A DNA stretch of 64,000 nt from Methanofollis liminatans DSM 4140 (GTDB lineage: Archaea > Halobacteriota > Methanomicrobia > Methanomicrobiales > Methanofollaceae), in assembly GCF_000275865.1 (NCBI RefSeq), contig NZ_CM001555.1:2010967-2074966 (forward strand), in the 5' to 3' direction. This document shows positions 50,842-59,629 of this stretch, piece after piece. The notes beneath the pieces were generated by a model, which was not told the origin of the DNA, did not search any database, and saw only the letters and a program-made list of their open reading frames with translations. The position numbers were made by a program, and so were the translations under genes. Within the stretch, counting starts at the first letter, position 1. Each line of letters begins with the position of its first letter.

Positions 50842-51297
50842 TCACCGCCGCGTCCGCCTGATCGCCGCACCGCAGACCATGCACTCGCCCTCATGATCCG
50901 CGTAGCGCCCGCAGCCTGAGCAGCGGTACTTCCACCGCACCCGCACCGCCCGGCGCTGCTGGAGAGGCTCGGTCCCGACGCCGAGAACGATCGCCGCGTT
51001 CTGAAGGGCGAAATCGTCGGTGTAGATGACGCCCCCGATATCGAGGGCGAGGGCGAGCACCGAGAGATCGGTCGGTGAAAGCACCCCGATGTCGCGGCTC
51101 TTCTCCGCCGCACGTCTGGCCCGTTCCAGGGCCCCGGCCGACGCTCCCGAAACGGTGAGTCCGGTTGCAAGCAGCGCCTCGTACCGGCACTTCGCCCTGA
51201 GATCGACGAGCTCGGCAACGACTTCAGGGGTCGTGAAGAGAGCCCCCTCCACCGGCCGCTCCACAAAGAACGCCGTGGCGTCCAGCACCGCCTTCAT
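50842..51297 (-). CDS. nob1: rRNA maturation endonuclease Nob1
   Basis: 151 residues from ATG 51297, which overlaps the rtcA stop (ATGA). The PIN domain has the N-terminal AVLDATAFF, PEVVAELVDLR and VLALALDIGGVIYTDDFALQ; the C-terminal zinc ribbon is CSGCGRYADHEGECMVCGA. Nob1 makes the mature 3' end of 16S rRNA. Its place beside an RNA cyclase and prs is common in Methanomicrobia. Confidence 0.92.
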   Translation of the reverse strand: MKAVLDATAFFVERPVEGALFTTPEVVAELVDLRAKCRYEALLATGLTVSGASAGALERARRAAEKSRDIGVLSPTDLSVLALALDIGGVIYTDDFALQNAAIVLGVGTEPLQQRRAVRVRWKYRCSGCGRYADHEGECMVCGAAIRRTRR

Positions 51298-52259
51298 GCC
51301 GAGAACACCGCCGGGGAGGTGCCTGAGACGGCGATCTCGTAGCCGAATGTTGAGAGCAGGGAGCAGGCGGTCAGGGCATGGCTTGAGGCGGTCGGGGCCG
51401 TGTACCTCCCGCCGCTCAGGGCGAGGTAGACGAGGAGCTGGTCGGCAAGGTGCTCGTCGACCGCGCCCGGCGCCGCACAGGCGGCAAGAAGCCCTTCGGC
51501 CGCAGCCCGCCCGACACGTTCGGCAGGCAGCCCCAGCCGCCCGAGGGCCGACGCCCCCTTCGCCCCGGCCCATGCAGTCACCGACGTTCCCGTGCTCCTC
51601 CCGGTCCGGCGGTCGATCGTCACCGGAAAATCCGGGAGCACGGCGGACGCCGCGGACGCCTGCCGGTCCGCCACATGGTCAGGCAGGTTCTGGGTGCAGG
51701 AGACGATCCCCTGCTCATTCGGGAGGCGGGCCGGATCGATCGGAGCGAGTGCAGATGGCCCGGCCGTCACATGCACCACGCCACCGCCGGCCGGATAATA
51801 GCCGCGGGCCCGCACCTCCACCCGGACCTCAGCCCCGTGGGCCCTGAGCAGGGGGAGAAATACCTGCATAAAATAGTCGATCGTCGGGCTCTTCTCGACC
51901 TCGGTCCCGCCGGTGAGCGTGATCGACCCGCCGTGCACCAGCGCCACCGGGAGCCATGCCTGCAGCACCAGGGGGATGCTGCCGGCCGTGCCGATATCGA
52001 GGGCGATCGTCGTGCGCCTGATCTCCCCGGGCTCGAATACAAGGGTGTCGCTGCCGGCCGAGCACCCTTCAAGCGCCGCACCGCAGGCGAGGGCGACCGC
52101 CCGCACCGCCGTGCAGTGCTGGGCCGCGAGGCCGGGTTTCGGCCGTCCCGCCCGGATCTTTCTGATCCGCACCGGCGTTTCCGTCAGCGCCGAGAGGGCG
52201 ACGGCGGTCCGCACTACCTGCCCTCCCCCTTCCCCGAAGGATCCGTCGATCTCTAACAT
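51294..52259 (-). CDS. rtcA: RNA 3'-terminal phosphate cyclase
   Basis: 321 residues from ATG 52259. MLEIDGSFGEGGGQVVRTAV begins the protein, and GGGxxR is characteristic; PAGGGVVHV and SALGRLGLPAERVG fit the family, with SHALTACSLL near the end carrying the catalytic histidine. It converts 3'-phosphate RNA ends to 2',3'-cyclic phosphate using ATP. The start overlaps prs by seven bases. A longer frame runs to 52583, but it has no support. Confidence 0.93.
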   Translation of the reverse strand: MLEIDGSFGEGGGQVVRTAVALSALTETPVRIRKIRAGRPKPGLAAQHCTAVRAVALACGAALEGCSAGSDTLVFEPGEIRRTTIALDIGTAGSIPLVLQAWLPVALVHGGSITLTGGTEVEKSPTIDYFMQVFLPLLRAHGAEVRVEVRARGYYPAGGGVVHVTAGPSALAPIDPARLPNEQGIVSCTQNLPDHVADRQASAASAVLPDFPVTIDRRTGRSTGTSVTAWAGAKGASALGRLGLPAERVGRAAAEGLLAACAAPGAVDEHLADQLLVYLALSGGRYTAPTASSHALTACSLLSTFGYEIAVSGTSPAVFSA

Positions 52260-53104
52260 TTCTTCAGCGCTTCGGCGATGCGGTTTGCCGCCGTGAACGC
52301 CGAGCACGCCCGCTCGATCGTGTCCGAGCAGACGAGGCTCTTCACCCCGGCCGCCCGCAGACGGACATAAGCCCCGCCAGTGAAGACCCCGTGGACGCAG
52401 GCGGCGTGCACGGCATACGCCCCCTGATCGTAGAGCATCTTCGTCGCCGTGGCGAGCGTCCCTCCGGTCGAGATGATGTCGTCGACGATGACAACCTCTC
52501 TCCCCTTCACGTCGAAGGTCTTCGGCTCCATCCGCACCTCTTCCCCGGATAGCCGGGTCTTTTTCAGGTAATCGGCCTGCCATCCGCCCTCAGAAGCGAT
52601 CTCCATCGCGAAATCCGCCGCACCGCTGTCAGGGGCAAGGATCAGGGGATCGGCAAAACCCCGCCCTTTGATGTACTCCCCGACATCGGCAGCAAGAGAG
52701 AGATCATGTGCCGCCGCATCGAAGTACCGGGCGATCTCCTTCTCATGGATGTTGACCGTGATCACATCGCTTACCCCGCGGGAGAGGGCCCGTGCCGCAA
52801 CACGGGCGCTCACCGGTTCCCCGTCCCTGAACTTCTTATCCTGCCGTGCATATCCCATGTACGGGATAACAAGCGTATTCGTCGTCGCCTCGCAGGCATC
52901 GATAAGGAGCATCAGCTGGATAAAGGCGTCATTATCGGTGACGCTCCCGACGATCACGGTCTCGTCATCCAGCGGGCCGGCCACCTGCAGGTAGAGTTCA
53001 CCGTCAGGAAACTGAGAGAAGCGGGTCTCGACCGCCTGCACCCCGAGGTGGTCGGCGATCCGAACGGCGAGAATCTGTGATTTTTCTGTGCATACGACCT
53101 TCAT
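52253..53104 (-). CDS. prs: Ribose-phosphate pyrophosphokinase
   Basis: 283 residues, the archaeal (class III-like) length. It makes PRPP from ribose-5-phosphate and ATP. Recognisable are the flexible FSQFPDGELYLQV and the PRPP loop VVIVDDIISTGGTLATATKM, plus DSGAADFAMEIA. It is the first gene of the prs-rtcA-nob1 group. The divergent A/T-rich region upstream (53105-53190) holds promoters for prs and lonB. Confidence 0.95.
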   Translation of the reverse strand: MKVVCTEKSQILAVRIADHLGVQAVETRFSQFPDGELYLQVAGPLDDETVIVGSVTDNDAFIQLMLLIDACEATTNTLVIPYMGYARQDKKFRDGEPVSARVAARALSRGVSDVITVNIHEKEIARYFDAAAHDLSLAADVGEYIKGRGFADPLILAPDSGAADFAMEIASEGGWQADYLKKTRLSGEEVRMEPKTFDVKGREVVIVDDIISTGGTLATATKMLYDQGAYAVHAACVHGVFTGGAYVRLRAAGVKSLVCSDTIERACSAFTAANRIAEALKKC

Positions 53105-53190
53105 TTCTGGTCTTTCCTCCAGCTGAAACTACTTAAACTATCATGAAAATAGTATATAAAGTATCATTGCTTAACGAGGTTGCACCAATA
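53105..53190. promoter_or_regulatory. Divergent promoter of prs and lonB
   Basis: Agtatataaagt at 53150-53161 is a clean TATA box about 30-40 bases before the preferred lonB ATG at 53191. Acttaaactatc (53129-53140) may serve prs. The alternative lonB ATG at 53143 lies within the TATA region, another reason to prefer 53191. Confidence 0.65.
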
Positions 53191-55119
53191 ATGGAAGAGA
53201 GTGTTTCTGAAATCCTTGAGATGAGATCCGAGGAAGACGTCCTCCAGGGCTATGATGTCTCGAGTTCCTCCGAGATCACCGTGCCCCCCAGACTGATCGA
53301 TCAGGTGATCGGTCAGGAGAACGCCGTGGAGGTGATAAAGAAGGCCGCCACCCAGCGCCGACATGTGATGATGATCGGCAACCCCGGTACAGGCAAGTCG
53401 ATGCTGGCGAAAGCGATGGCCGAACTCCTCCCCAAAGAGGAACTCAAGGACATCCTTGTCTACCCGAACCTCGATGACTCGAACAACCCGATCATCAGGA
53501 CGGTGGCTTCGGGGAGGGGCAAGCAGATCGTTGCCGCCCACAAAGCCGAGGCAGGGAAACGCAAACAGATGCGCAACACCCTGATAATGCTCCTCATATT
53601 CGGCATCATCGGCTACGCCCTCATATCGGGCCAGTGGCTGATGGGCATCATCGCCGCCGCCTTCATCTTCATGGCCCTCCAGTACTCGAGGCCGCGTGAA
53701 GAGGCGATGATCCCCAAACTCCTCGTCTCCAGCGAGCCCAACGCCGTCGCCCCCTTCATCGACGGCACCGGGTCGCACGCCGGGGCCCTTCTCGGCGACG
53801 TGCGCCACGACCCCTTCCAGTCAGGCGGGCTCGAGACCCCGGCCCACGACCGGGTCGAGGCCGGCGCCATCCACCGCTCGAACGGCGGCGTGCTCTTCAT
53901 CGACGAGATCAACACCTTAACCCCGCACTCCCAGCAGAACCTGCTCACGGCCCTGCAGGAAGGGGAGTTCCCGATCACCGGCCAGTCAGAGCGGTCGAGC
54001 GGGGCGATGGTCAGGACAGAACCGGTCCCCTGCCGCTTCATCATGGTTGCGGCCGGCAACCTGGACGCCGTGCAGGGGATGCACCCGGCGTTGCGCTCCC
54101 GTATCAGGGGCTACGGCTACGAGGTGTATATGCAGGACACGATGCTCGACACCCCTGAGAACCGCGTGAAGTTTGTCAGGTTTATTGCGCAGGAGGTGAA
54201 GAACGACGGGAAGATCCCGCACTTCGACCGGAGCGCGATCGAAGAGGTGATCAGGGAAGGGCAGCGCCGGTCCAACCGGAAGGGGCACCTGACCCTGAAA
54301 CTCCGTGACATGGGCGGGCTGATCCGGGTCGCCGGCGATATCGCCCGCCAGGAAGGCGCCGACATGACGACCGCCGAGCATGTGCTCAAGGCGAAGCAGT
54401 CTGCCCGCTCGATCGAGCAGCAGATCTCAGACGAGTACATCACGCGGATCCGGGACTACGACCTCTCCGTCGTTACCGGCACGCAGATCGGGCGGGTGAA
54501 CGGCCTTGCCGTGATGGGCAGCGACTCGGGTTCGATCCTGCCGATCGTCGCCGAGGTCACCCCGTCGCAGGGGGCGAACGGGACGGTGATCGCCACCGGC
54601 CTGTTAAAGGAGATCGCAAAGGAATCGATCCAGAACGTCTCGGCGATCCTGAAGAAGTTCACCGGCCGGGACATCAGGAACATGGACGTGCACGTCCAGT
54701 TCATCGGCACCTACAGCGGCGTCGAGGGTGACTCGGCATCCATATCGGTGGCGACCGCCGTCATCTCGGCGATCGAGGGCATCCCGGTGAAGCAGGACGT
54801 GGCGATGACCGGCTCCCTCTCTGTCCGCGGCGACGTCCTGCCCATCGGCGGCGTCACCTACAAGATCGAGGCGGCCGCCAAGGCCGGGATCAAGACCGTG
54901 ATCATCCCGAAGGCGAACTTCGGGGACGTGTTGATCGAGGACCGGTACCGCACGATGGTGGAGATCATCCCGGTGGAGCATATCGAGGAGGTGCTCGAAG
55001 TGGCGCTCGTCCCGCAGAACCGTGAGGTCTTCCTGAACAAACTGAAAAAACTTGCCGCGGAACCGGCGAAGGTCTTTGAGTCCTCCACCGGTGCCGCCGG
55101 CAGCCATTCGGCGGCATAA
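53191..55119 (+). CDS. lonB: Archaeal Lon protease (LonB), membrane-anchored
   Basis: 642 residues from ATG 53191. AAA+ module with [10 protein letters not shown] (residues ~63-72), two transmembrane helices ([15 protein letters not shown] and [14 protein letters not shown], ~residues 130-165) inserted between Walker A and [11 protein letters not shown], and a C-terminal serine peptidase domain ([17 protein letters not shown] with Ser, and the following Lys in [13 protein letters not shown]). It degrades unfolded proteins at the membrane. Downstream tldD follows by three bases. Confidence 0.96.
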   Translation: MEESVSEILEMRSEEDVLQGYDVSSSSEITVPPRLIDQVIGQENAVEVIKKAATQRRHVMMIGNPGTGKSMLAKAMAELLPKEELKDILVYPNLDDSNNPIIRTVASGRGKQIVAAHKAEAGKRKQMRNTLIMLLIFGIIGYALISGQWLMGIIAAAFIFMALQYSRPREEAMIPKLLVSSEPNAVAPFIDGTGSHAGALLGDVRHDPFQSGGLETPAHDRVEAGAIHRSNGGVLFIDEINTLTPHSQQNLLTALQEGEFPITGQSERSSGAMVRTEPVPCRFIMVAAGNLDAVQGMHPALRSRIRGYGYEVYMQDTMLDTPENRVKFVRFIAQEVKNDGKIPHFDRSAIEEVIREGQRRSNRKGHLTLKLRDMGGLIRVAGDIARQEGADMTTAEHVLKAKQSARSIEQQISDEYITRIRDYDLSVVTGTQIGRVNGLAVMGSDSGSILPIVAEVTPSQGANGTVIATGLLKEIAKESIQNVSAILKKFTGRDIRNMDVHVQFIGTYSGVEGDSASISVATAVISAIEGIPVKQDVAMTGSLSVRGDVLPIGGVTYKIEAAAKAGIKTVIIPKANFGDVLIEDRYRTMVEIIPVEHIEEVLEVALVPQNREVFLNKLKKLAAEPAKVFESSTGAAGSHSAA

Positions 55120-55122
55120 ACC

Positions 55123-56448
55123 ATGCATAATCTCCGCTATTACGATATTCGCCACGTCCGCGGCTCCTCGACCCATATCGACATCGACAACGGTGTGGTC
55201 GAGTCGGCGGGCACCAGTTTTTTCGACCATGCGGTCGTCAGGGTGCTCGGGGAGAAGGGGTGGGGAATCCTCACCCTCGAAAACCTCGATCCCGACGGTC
55301 CGGTTGAGGCGCTGATCAGGGAGGCGCTCGACCTTGCCCGGATCACCGAGGACCCGGTGGACCTCGCCGACGCTCCGCGCCAGATCCTGCCGGTGCCGGC
55401 GGTGGGCGAGGACCCCCGCGATGTCTCGCTCGAAGAGAAAACGCACCTTCTGGCCGGGATCGAGGGGACCGCCCGCATCCCCGGCATCGTGAACACGCGG
55501 GCCAGGTATAGCGAGACGATCGAAGAGGTCAGGTTCCTCGACTCGTCGGGTGTGGAGTTCTCCTACGAGATTCCCAGATGCGGATTCTCGGTGATGGCCG
55601 TTGCGGCCAGGAAGGGAGAGATGCAGATGGGACGCGAGAGCCTGCACACCATCCGCGGCCTCAACCTCCGCCACCGCGAAGAGATGGGCGTGAAAGCGGC
55701 AAATACCGCCGTCGCCCTCCTCGATGCGAGGGCGGCGAAAGGGGGACGGATGCGGGCGGTGCTCGACCCTGAACTCGCGGGTGTCTTTGCTCACGAGGCG
55801 ATCGGCCATGCGAGCGAGGGCGACCTCGTCAGAGAAGGCAACTCCGTCCTCGCCGGCAGGACCGGCGAGGTGATCGGCAGCCCGACCATCACGATCGTCG
55901 ACGATCCCACCCTCCCTGAGTTCGGGTTCGAACCGGTGGACGCCGAGGGCGTCTCAGTCGGCCGGACCGAACTGATCAGAAACGGACGGGTGAACGCCTA
56001 CATGCACTCGCGCCAGACGCTGGCGGCGGTGGGAAACGGCCGCGCCGGCCATGCCCGCGCCAGTGCCGGCGATCCCCCGCTCGTGCGGATGAGCAACACC
56101 TTCATCGAGGAAGGTGACGCCGCCTACGACGAGATCATCGCCGAGTGCCGGAGCGGCATCCTGCTGAAGGGCTCACGCGGAGGGCAGGTCGATCCCGGCC
56201 GCGGCGTCTTCCAGTTCAACGCCGAGTACGGGTATATCATCGAGGACGGTGCCCTCGGGGCGATGGTGCGGGACGTCTCCCTCTCAGGCGAGATCCTGGG
56301 CACGCTCCATGCGATCGCTCTGGTCGGCAACGACCGGGCGATGCACCAGGGGTATTGCGGCAAAGGCGGGCAGAGCGTCCCGGTGAGCGACGGGTCTCCC
56401 CATATTCTCCTCGAAGATGCGGTGGTGGGTGGCAGTGGAACTGATTGA
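55123..56448 (+). CDS. tldD: TldD-family metalloprotease
   Basis: 441 residues. HEAIGHASEGD near residue 226 is the TldD HExxxH zinc motif, and SRGGQVDPGRGVFQFN follows. TldD and TldE act as a heterodimeric peptidase in microcin maturation and antitoxin turnover in bacteria; archaeal substrates are not known. It is between lonB and its partner pmbA, which overlaps its end. Confidence 0.93.
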   Translation: MHNLRYYDIRHVRGSSTHIDIDNGVVESAGTSFFDHAVVRVLGEKGWGILTLENLDPDGPVEALIREALDLARITEDPVDLADAPRQILPVPAVGEDPRDVSLEEKTHLLAGIEGTARIPGIVNTRARYSETIEEVRFLDSSGVEFSYEIPRCGFSVMAVAARKGEMQMGRESLHTIRGLNLRHREEMGVKAANTAVALLDARAAKGGRMRAVLDPELAGVFAHEAIGHASEGDLVREGNSVLAGRTGEVIGSPTITIVDDPTLPEFGFEPVDAEGVSVGRTELIRNGRVNAYMHSRQTLAAVGNGRAGHARASAGDPPLVRMSNTFIEEGDAAYDEIIAECRSGILLKGSRGGQVDPGRGVFQFNAEYGYIIEDGALGAMVRDVSLSGEILGTLHAIALVGNDRAMHQGYCGKGGQSVPVSDGSPHILLEDAVVGGSGTD

Positions 56449-57715
56449 AGAGATCCTCCGCACCGGCGGAGAGATGGTGGACGAGATCGAGGTCTATGTC
56501 TCAGAGGCGGAATCGGTCTCTGCAGAGCTGAAACGCACCCTCATCGAGAATGCCGGGGGTGCAAAAGGGTTCGGCATCGGCATCCGCGTCATCGAGAGCG
56601 GGCGCATCGGCGTCTCCAGCACCGGCAGCCCGAAAGACTGGCGGGCCTGCCTGGAGGCGGCGATCGCCAGTGCACGCCTCGCCCACCCGCAGGAGTGGGG
56701 AGGACTCCCTGCCCCTGCATCCCTGCCGGACGCCCCGCCGATCTTCGACCCCTCGCTCAGCCTCGACCCTGACTGGACGAGATCCACCCTCGAAGAGATG
56801 CTCCGCGGGGCTGAAGTCCACGACGCAGACGTGACCGGTGGTTCGGCCTCGCTCTCCCGGTCGAAGGTGACGATCGCCAACTCTTCGGGCGTCGTCTACG
56901 AACAGGAGCGCACCAGCGCCGGGTGTTCCCTGGAATGCATCAACGAGCAGTCCACCGGTTTCGAGTTCGACGTCTCTCCCTTTGTCGGGATCGATCCCTG
57001 CCACACCGGCGAACAGGCGGCATTTTTTGCCGAGCACGGCGTTGACGGCGATGAGATCGAGACCGGGGACTACGACCTCGTCCTCTCGCCGGTCGCCCTC
57101 TCCCAGTTCCTCGGCCACGTCCTCGAACCCGCCCTCTCGGGCAGGAACGTGCATGCAGGCCGGTCCTGGCTTGCCGGGAAGGTAGGTGAGGAGTGCATCG
57201 GCGAAAACCTCTCGATCTATGACGATCCCTCCCGGTGCGGCCTTTCCAGCACCCGTTTCGACGCCGAAGGCGTGCCTGCAAGACGGATCGTCTTCTTCGA
57301 GAACGGCGTTTTGCAGGGCTATGCCTACGACCTGCGCACCGCCTACCGCTACGGACAGGAGAGCACCGGATCAGCGGTCCGCAGCGGGCCCGGCGGCGCT
57401 CCTGCGATCGGCGTCCACACCCTGGTCATCGACGGGGCGCGGGACACCGTCGACGACGAGCCTGCCGTCTATGTCCACGACATCGTCGGGGCGCACACGG
57501 CCAACCCCCTCACCGGCGACTTCTCGGTCGAACTCTCCAACCCTTCATGGGTCGAAGACGGGGCGTTCACCCTTCCGGTGCGGAGCGCCATGCTGGCCGG
57601 CAACGTCTTCGAACTCCTCGGTGCGGTCGCCGCCATCGGAAAAGAGGAACGCCTCGTCGGCGGCGCCGTGCTTCCGGCGGTAAGATTAAATAAGCAGCAT
57701 ATCATTGGTAAATAG
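56435..57715 (+). CDS. pmbA: PmbA/TldE-family protein
   Basis: About 426 residues from a GTG at 56435; ATG 56417 and GTG 56429 are alternatives, all overlapping the tldD end. The core (AKGFGIGIRVIESGRIGVSS, VSPFVGIDPCHTGEQAAFFA, SGPGGAPAIGVHTLVIDGAR) matches TldE; as in other TldE proteins no HExxxH is present. It forms the second half of the TldD/E protease. ggtggtgggtggc is the likely ribosome-binding region. Confidence 0.92.
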   Translation: MELIEEILRTGGEMVDEIEVYVSEAESVSAELKRTLIENAGGAKGFGIGIRVIESGRIGVSSTGSPKDWRACLEAAIASARLAHPQEWGGLPAPASLPDAPPIFDPSLSLDPDWTRSTLEEMLRGAEVHDADVTGGSASLSRSKVTIANSSGVVYEQERTSAGCSLECINEQSTGFEFDVSPFVGIDPCHTGEQAAFFAEHGVDGDEIETGDYDLVLSPVALSQFLGHVLEPALSGRNVHAGRSWLAGKVGEECIGENLSIYDDPSRCGLSSTRFDAEGVPARRIVFFENGVLQGYAYDLRTAYRYGQESTGSAVRSGPGGAPAIGVHTLVIDGARDTVDDEPAVYVHDIVGAHTANPLTGDFSVELSNPSWVEDGAFTLPVRSAMLAGNVFELLGAVAAIGKEERLVGGAVLPAVRLNKQHIIGK

Positions 57716-57716
57716 G

Positions 57717-57980
57717 ATGATAGAGACCATTATCGCCATCGCACTCGTGATCGTGGCTGTCGGGGTTCTGTATTATTTTTTCAAGCAGGCGACGACCCTG
57801 ATCATCAACGCCGTGGTCGGGCTGATCCTCCTCTTCCTGATCAACTACTTCCAGGTGACCGGCATGATCGGCGGGACCGAGATCCCGATAAACTGGGCGA
57901 CCGTCCTCATCTGCGCCCTCGGCGGTGTTATCGGCGTGGTGCTGCTCGTCCTGCTCAACCTTGCCGGGATCACCATCTGA
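57717..57980 (+). CDS. BofA-family membrane protein
   Basis: 87 residues from ATG 57717, one base after the pmbA stop. Three hydrophobic helices (ETIIAIALVIVAVGVLYYFF, LIINAVVGLILLFLINYF, WATVLICALGGVIGVVLLVL). The INAVVGLILLFLIN region matches pro-sigma-K processing inhibitor BofA proteins; archaea lack that pathway, so here it presumably modulates a membrane protease or another process. Confidence 0.8.
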   Translation: MIETIIAIALVIVAVGVLYYFFKQATTLIINAVVGLILLFLINYFQVTGMIGGTEIPINWATVLICALGGVIGVVLLVLLNLAGITI

Positions 57981-57986
57981 CTTTTT

Positions 57987-58694
57987 TCAAAAGACGTTCG
58001 CCTCTGAATAGACCTGCACCCGGTCTTTGAGGATCTCGTAGGGCTTGATCTCGCGCGAGTGGTTCGATCCCCGCATCTTCACCACCTCGACCGCCGGGTG
58101 GACCTCTGAGAGGTCTGAGGGGCGGATATAGCGGAGAAGGATGACGGTGTCGACCATGTACTCGATGAGGGAGTACTTGCTCGCATACGGGTTGTTCTGG
58201 AGGGTCTCCGAGGTGAGGATGAGCGTGCAGTCCTCGTCCCGCATCCTCTCGATGAACCTGAAGAGTTCCTGCCGCCGGGTCGATTCGTCGGTGAAAATGC
58301 CTTCGAAGAGCGAGATCGGATCGATCACCACCCTTCTTGCCCCGACGCTCCGGATCAGCTGCGGCAGTTCGTCCTTGATCTGGTTGACGGCGACGGTGAA
58401 ATCGGTCGGATCGAGTTTTATTACAAACAGGGACTTGTCCAGATAGGTGTCGAGGTCCCATCCCCTCCGCAGGATATCCCGGTGGATCATCTCGGTCCGT
58501 TCGTCGAGCGAGATGAAGATCGCCTTCTCACCCTGTTTTAACCCTTCATAAATGAACTGGAGGGCAAACGTCGTCTTGCCGGTGCCGTAGGTCCCCACGA
58601 TTGAGCAGATGGACCCTTCAAAAATCCCGCCGCTCAGCATGGAGTCGAGCCCCTCGATCCCGAACTGCACTCTCTGTTCGTCGTCCCCGTTCAT
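57987..58694 (-). CDS. KaiC-like RecA-fold ATPase
   Basis: 235 residues with an intact Walker A GTYGTGKTT (residues 34-42), the ISLDERTE catalytic pair and RRVVIDPISLF (Walker B-like). Single-domain KaiC-like proteins include ArlH, which works with ArlI and ArlJ. Its neighbour (58691-59539) is a KaiC-like protein with a broken P-loop, and a secretion ATPase and platform follow across a divergent promoter. The reading ends just next to the BofA stop, convergent. Confidence 0.85.
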   Translation of the reverse strand: MNGDDEQRVQFGIEGLDSMLSGGIFEGSICSIVGTYGTGKTTFALQFIYEGLKQGEKAIFISLDERTEMIHRDILRRGWDLDTYLDKSLFVIKLDPTDFTVAVNQIKDELPQLIRSVGARRVVIDPISLFEGIFTDESTRRQELFRFIERMRDEDCTLILTSETLQNNPYASKYSLIEYMVDTVILLRYIRPSDLSEVHPAVEVVKMRGSNHSREIKPYEILKDRVQVYSEANVF

Positions 58695-59539
58695 ATGACC
58701 ACCCTGATATTGGATACCTCAAACCCGCCCCCGGCGGTGATGCGCACGCCGAACTTCACCAGATCCTGCTCCTCGAGGTGGGGCATCACCCCCCTGAACT
58801 TCCTGAAGTACATCGTCCTCTGCCGCCGCATCGCCTGCGTCTCCTCCCACTGAAAGAGGGTGACGGCGTCGGCGATGTCCTGGATCTCGATCTCCTTCGC
58901 TGTTGGAAGGACACCGCGCGTCAGGGGTAGGTAGATCACCGACCCCCACCGTTTTGTCACCCGCTGCAGGCCGCGAAGAAAACCGGTGAACGCTTTCCAC
59001 TCCTGCGGCGTGTCGGCCTGTGCGGCAAGGTCGGTGAGCGAATCGAGATAAATGACGCTGCCCGGCGCCGCATCCGAGAGGATCGTCGAGAGTTCTCCGA
59101 GGATGTTTTCCCGTGAGGAGCGGCTTTGCATCCGGGTGAGGATGTTGCTCCCCCCATACCAATCGACCGGAACGACGCTGGCGTCAAAATAACGTTCGGA
59201 AAGATCGCTGAACCTGACCCCCTCCTCCATGGCGGCGTAGAGATCCGGGCTCACCGAACTCACCGCCTCCCTGAGGATATCGTCCCGTATGCGGGTGACC
59301 GTGATGTACAGGATCTCGCCGGCAGGAGCTGCTTCATCGCCTCGCTCTTTTTTCTCCTTTGATAGGAATATTGCTGATGACCTGATGAAGTCGCTGTTCC
59401 CTGCCCCGATATCCCCGAGAAGGAGTATCATCGACCCCGGCGGGACGCCGCCGTCCAGCACCGGGTCAAGGGAGGCGATCCCGGTTGGAACCCTCAGATC
59501 TGCTCTGTCCCTCATCTTCTCCCTGAAACTAATCGACAC
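58691..59539 (-). CDS. KaiC/RecA-like protein with degenerate P-loop
   Basis: 282 residues. The fold is recognisable (VPTGIASLDPVLDGGVPPGS, VIYLDSLTDLAAQ), but the Walker A is GDIGAGNSD (42-50), so the catalytic Lys is Asn48 and ATP binding or hydrolysis is probably lost. Its stop overlaps the start of the active KaiC-like gene by four bases, suggesting an active/inactive pair. The divergent region 59540-59629 carries ttcaataaaaataaagataaat (59567-59590) as promoter for the pilus operon. Confidence 0.82.
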   Translation of the reverse strand: MSISFREKMRDRADLRVPTGIASLDPVLDGGVPPGSMILLLGDIGAGNSDFIRSSAIFLSKEKKERGDEAAPAGEILYITVTRIRDDILREAVSSVSPDLYAAMEEGVRFSDLSERYFDASVVPVDWYGGSNILTRMQSRSSRENILGELSTILSDAAPGSVIYLDSLTDLAAQADTPQEWKAFTGFLRGLQRVTKRWGSVIYLPLTRGVLPTAKEIEIQDIADAVTLFQWEETQAMRRQRTMYFRKFRGVMPHLEEQDLVKFGVRITAGGGFEVSNIRVVI

Positions 59540-59629
59540 ACTTCTATAAAATGGTTGTAGATTCTTTGTTCAATAAAAATAAAGATAAATACTGGATCCG
59601 TTCAATCCTTCATAATCTGGAGTTCGCAC

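Noticed and set aside
51294-52583. 429-codon version of RtcA
   Set aside because: The first 108 codons overlap prs on the same strand in a different frame and lack homology; the family starts at MLEIDGS.
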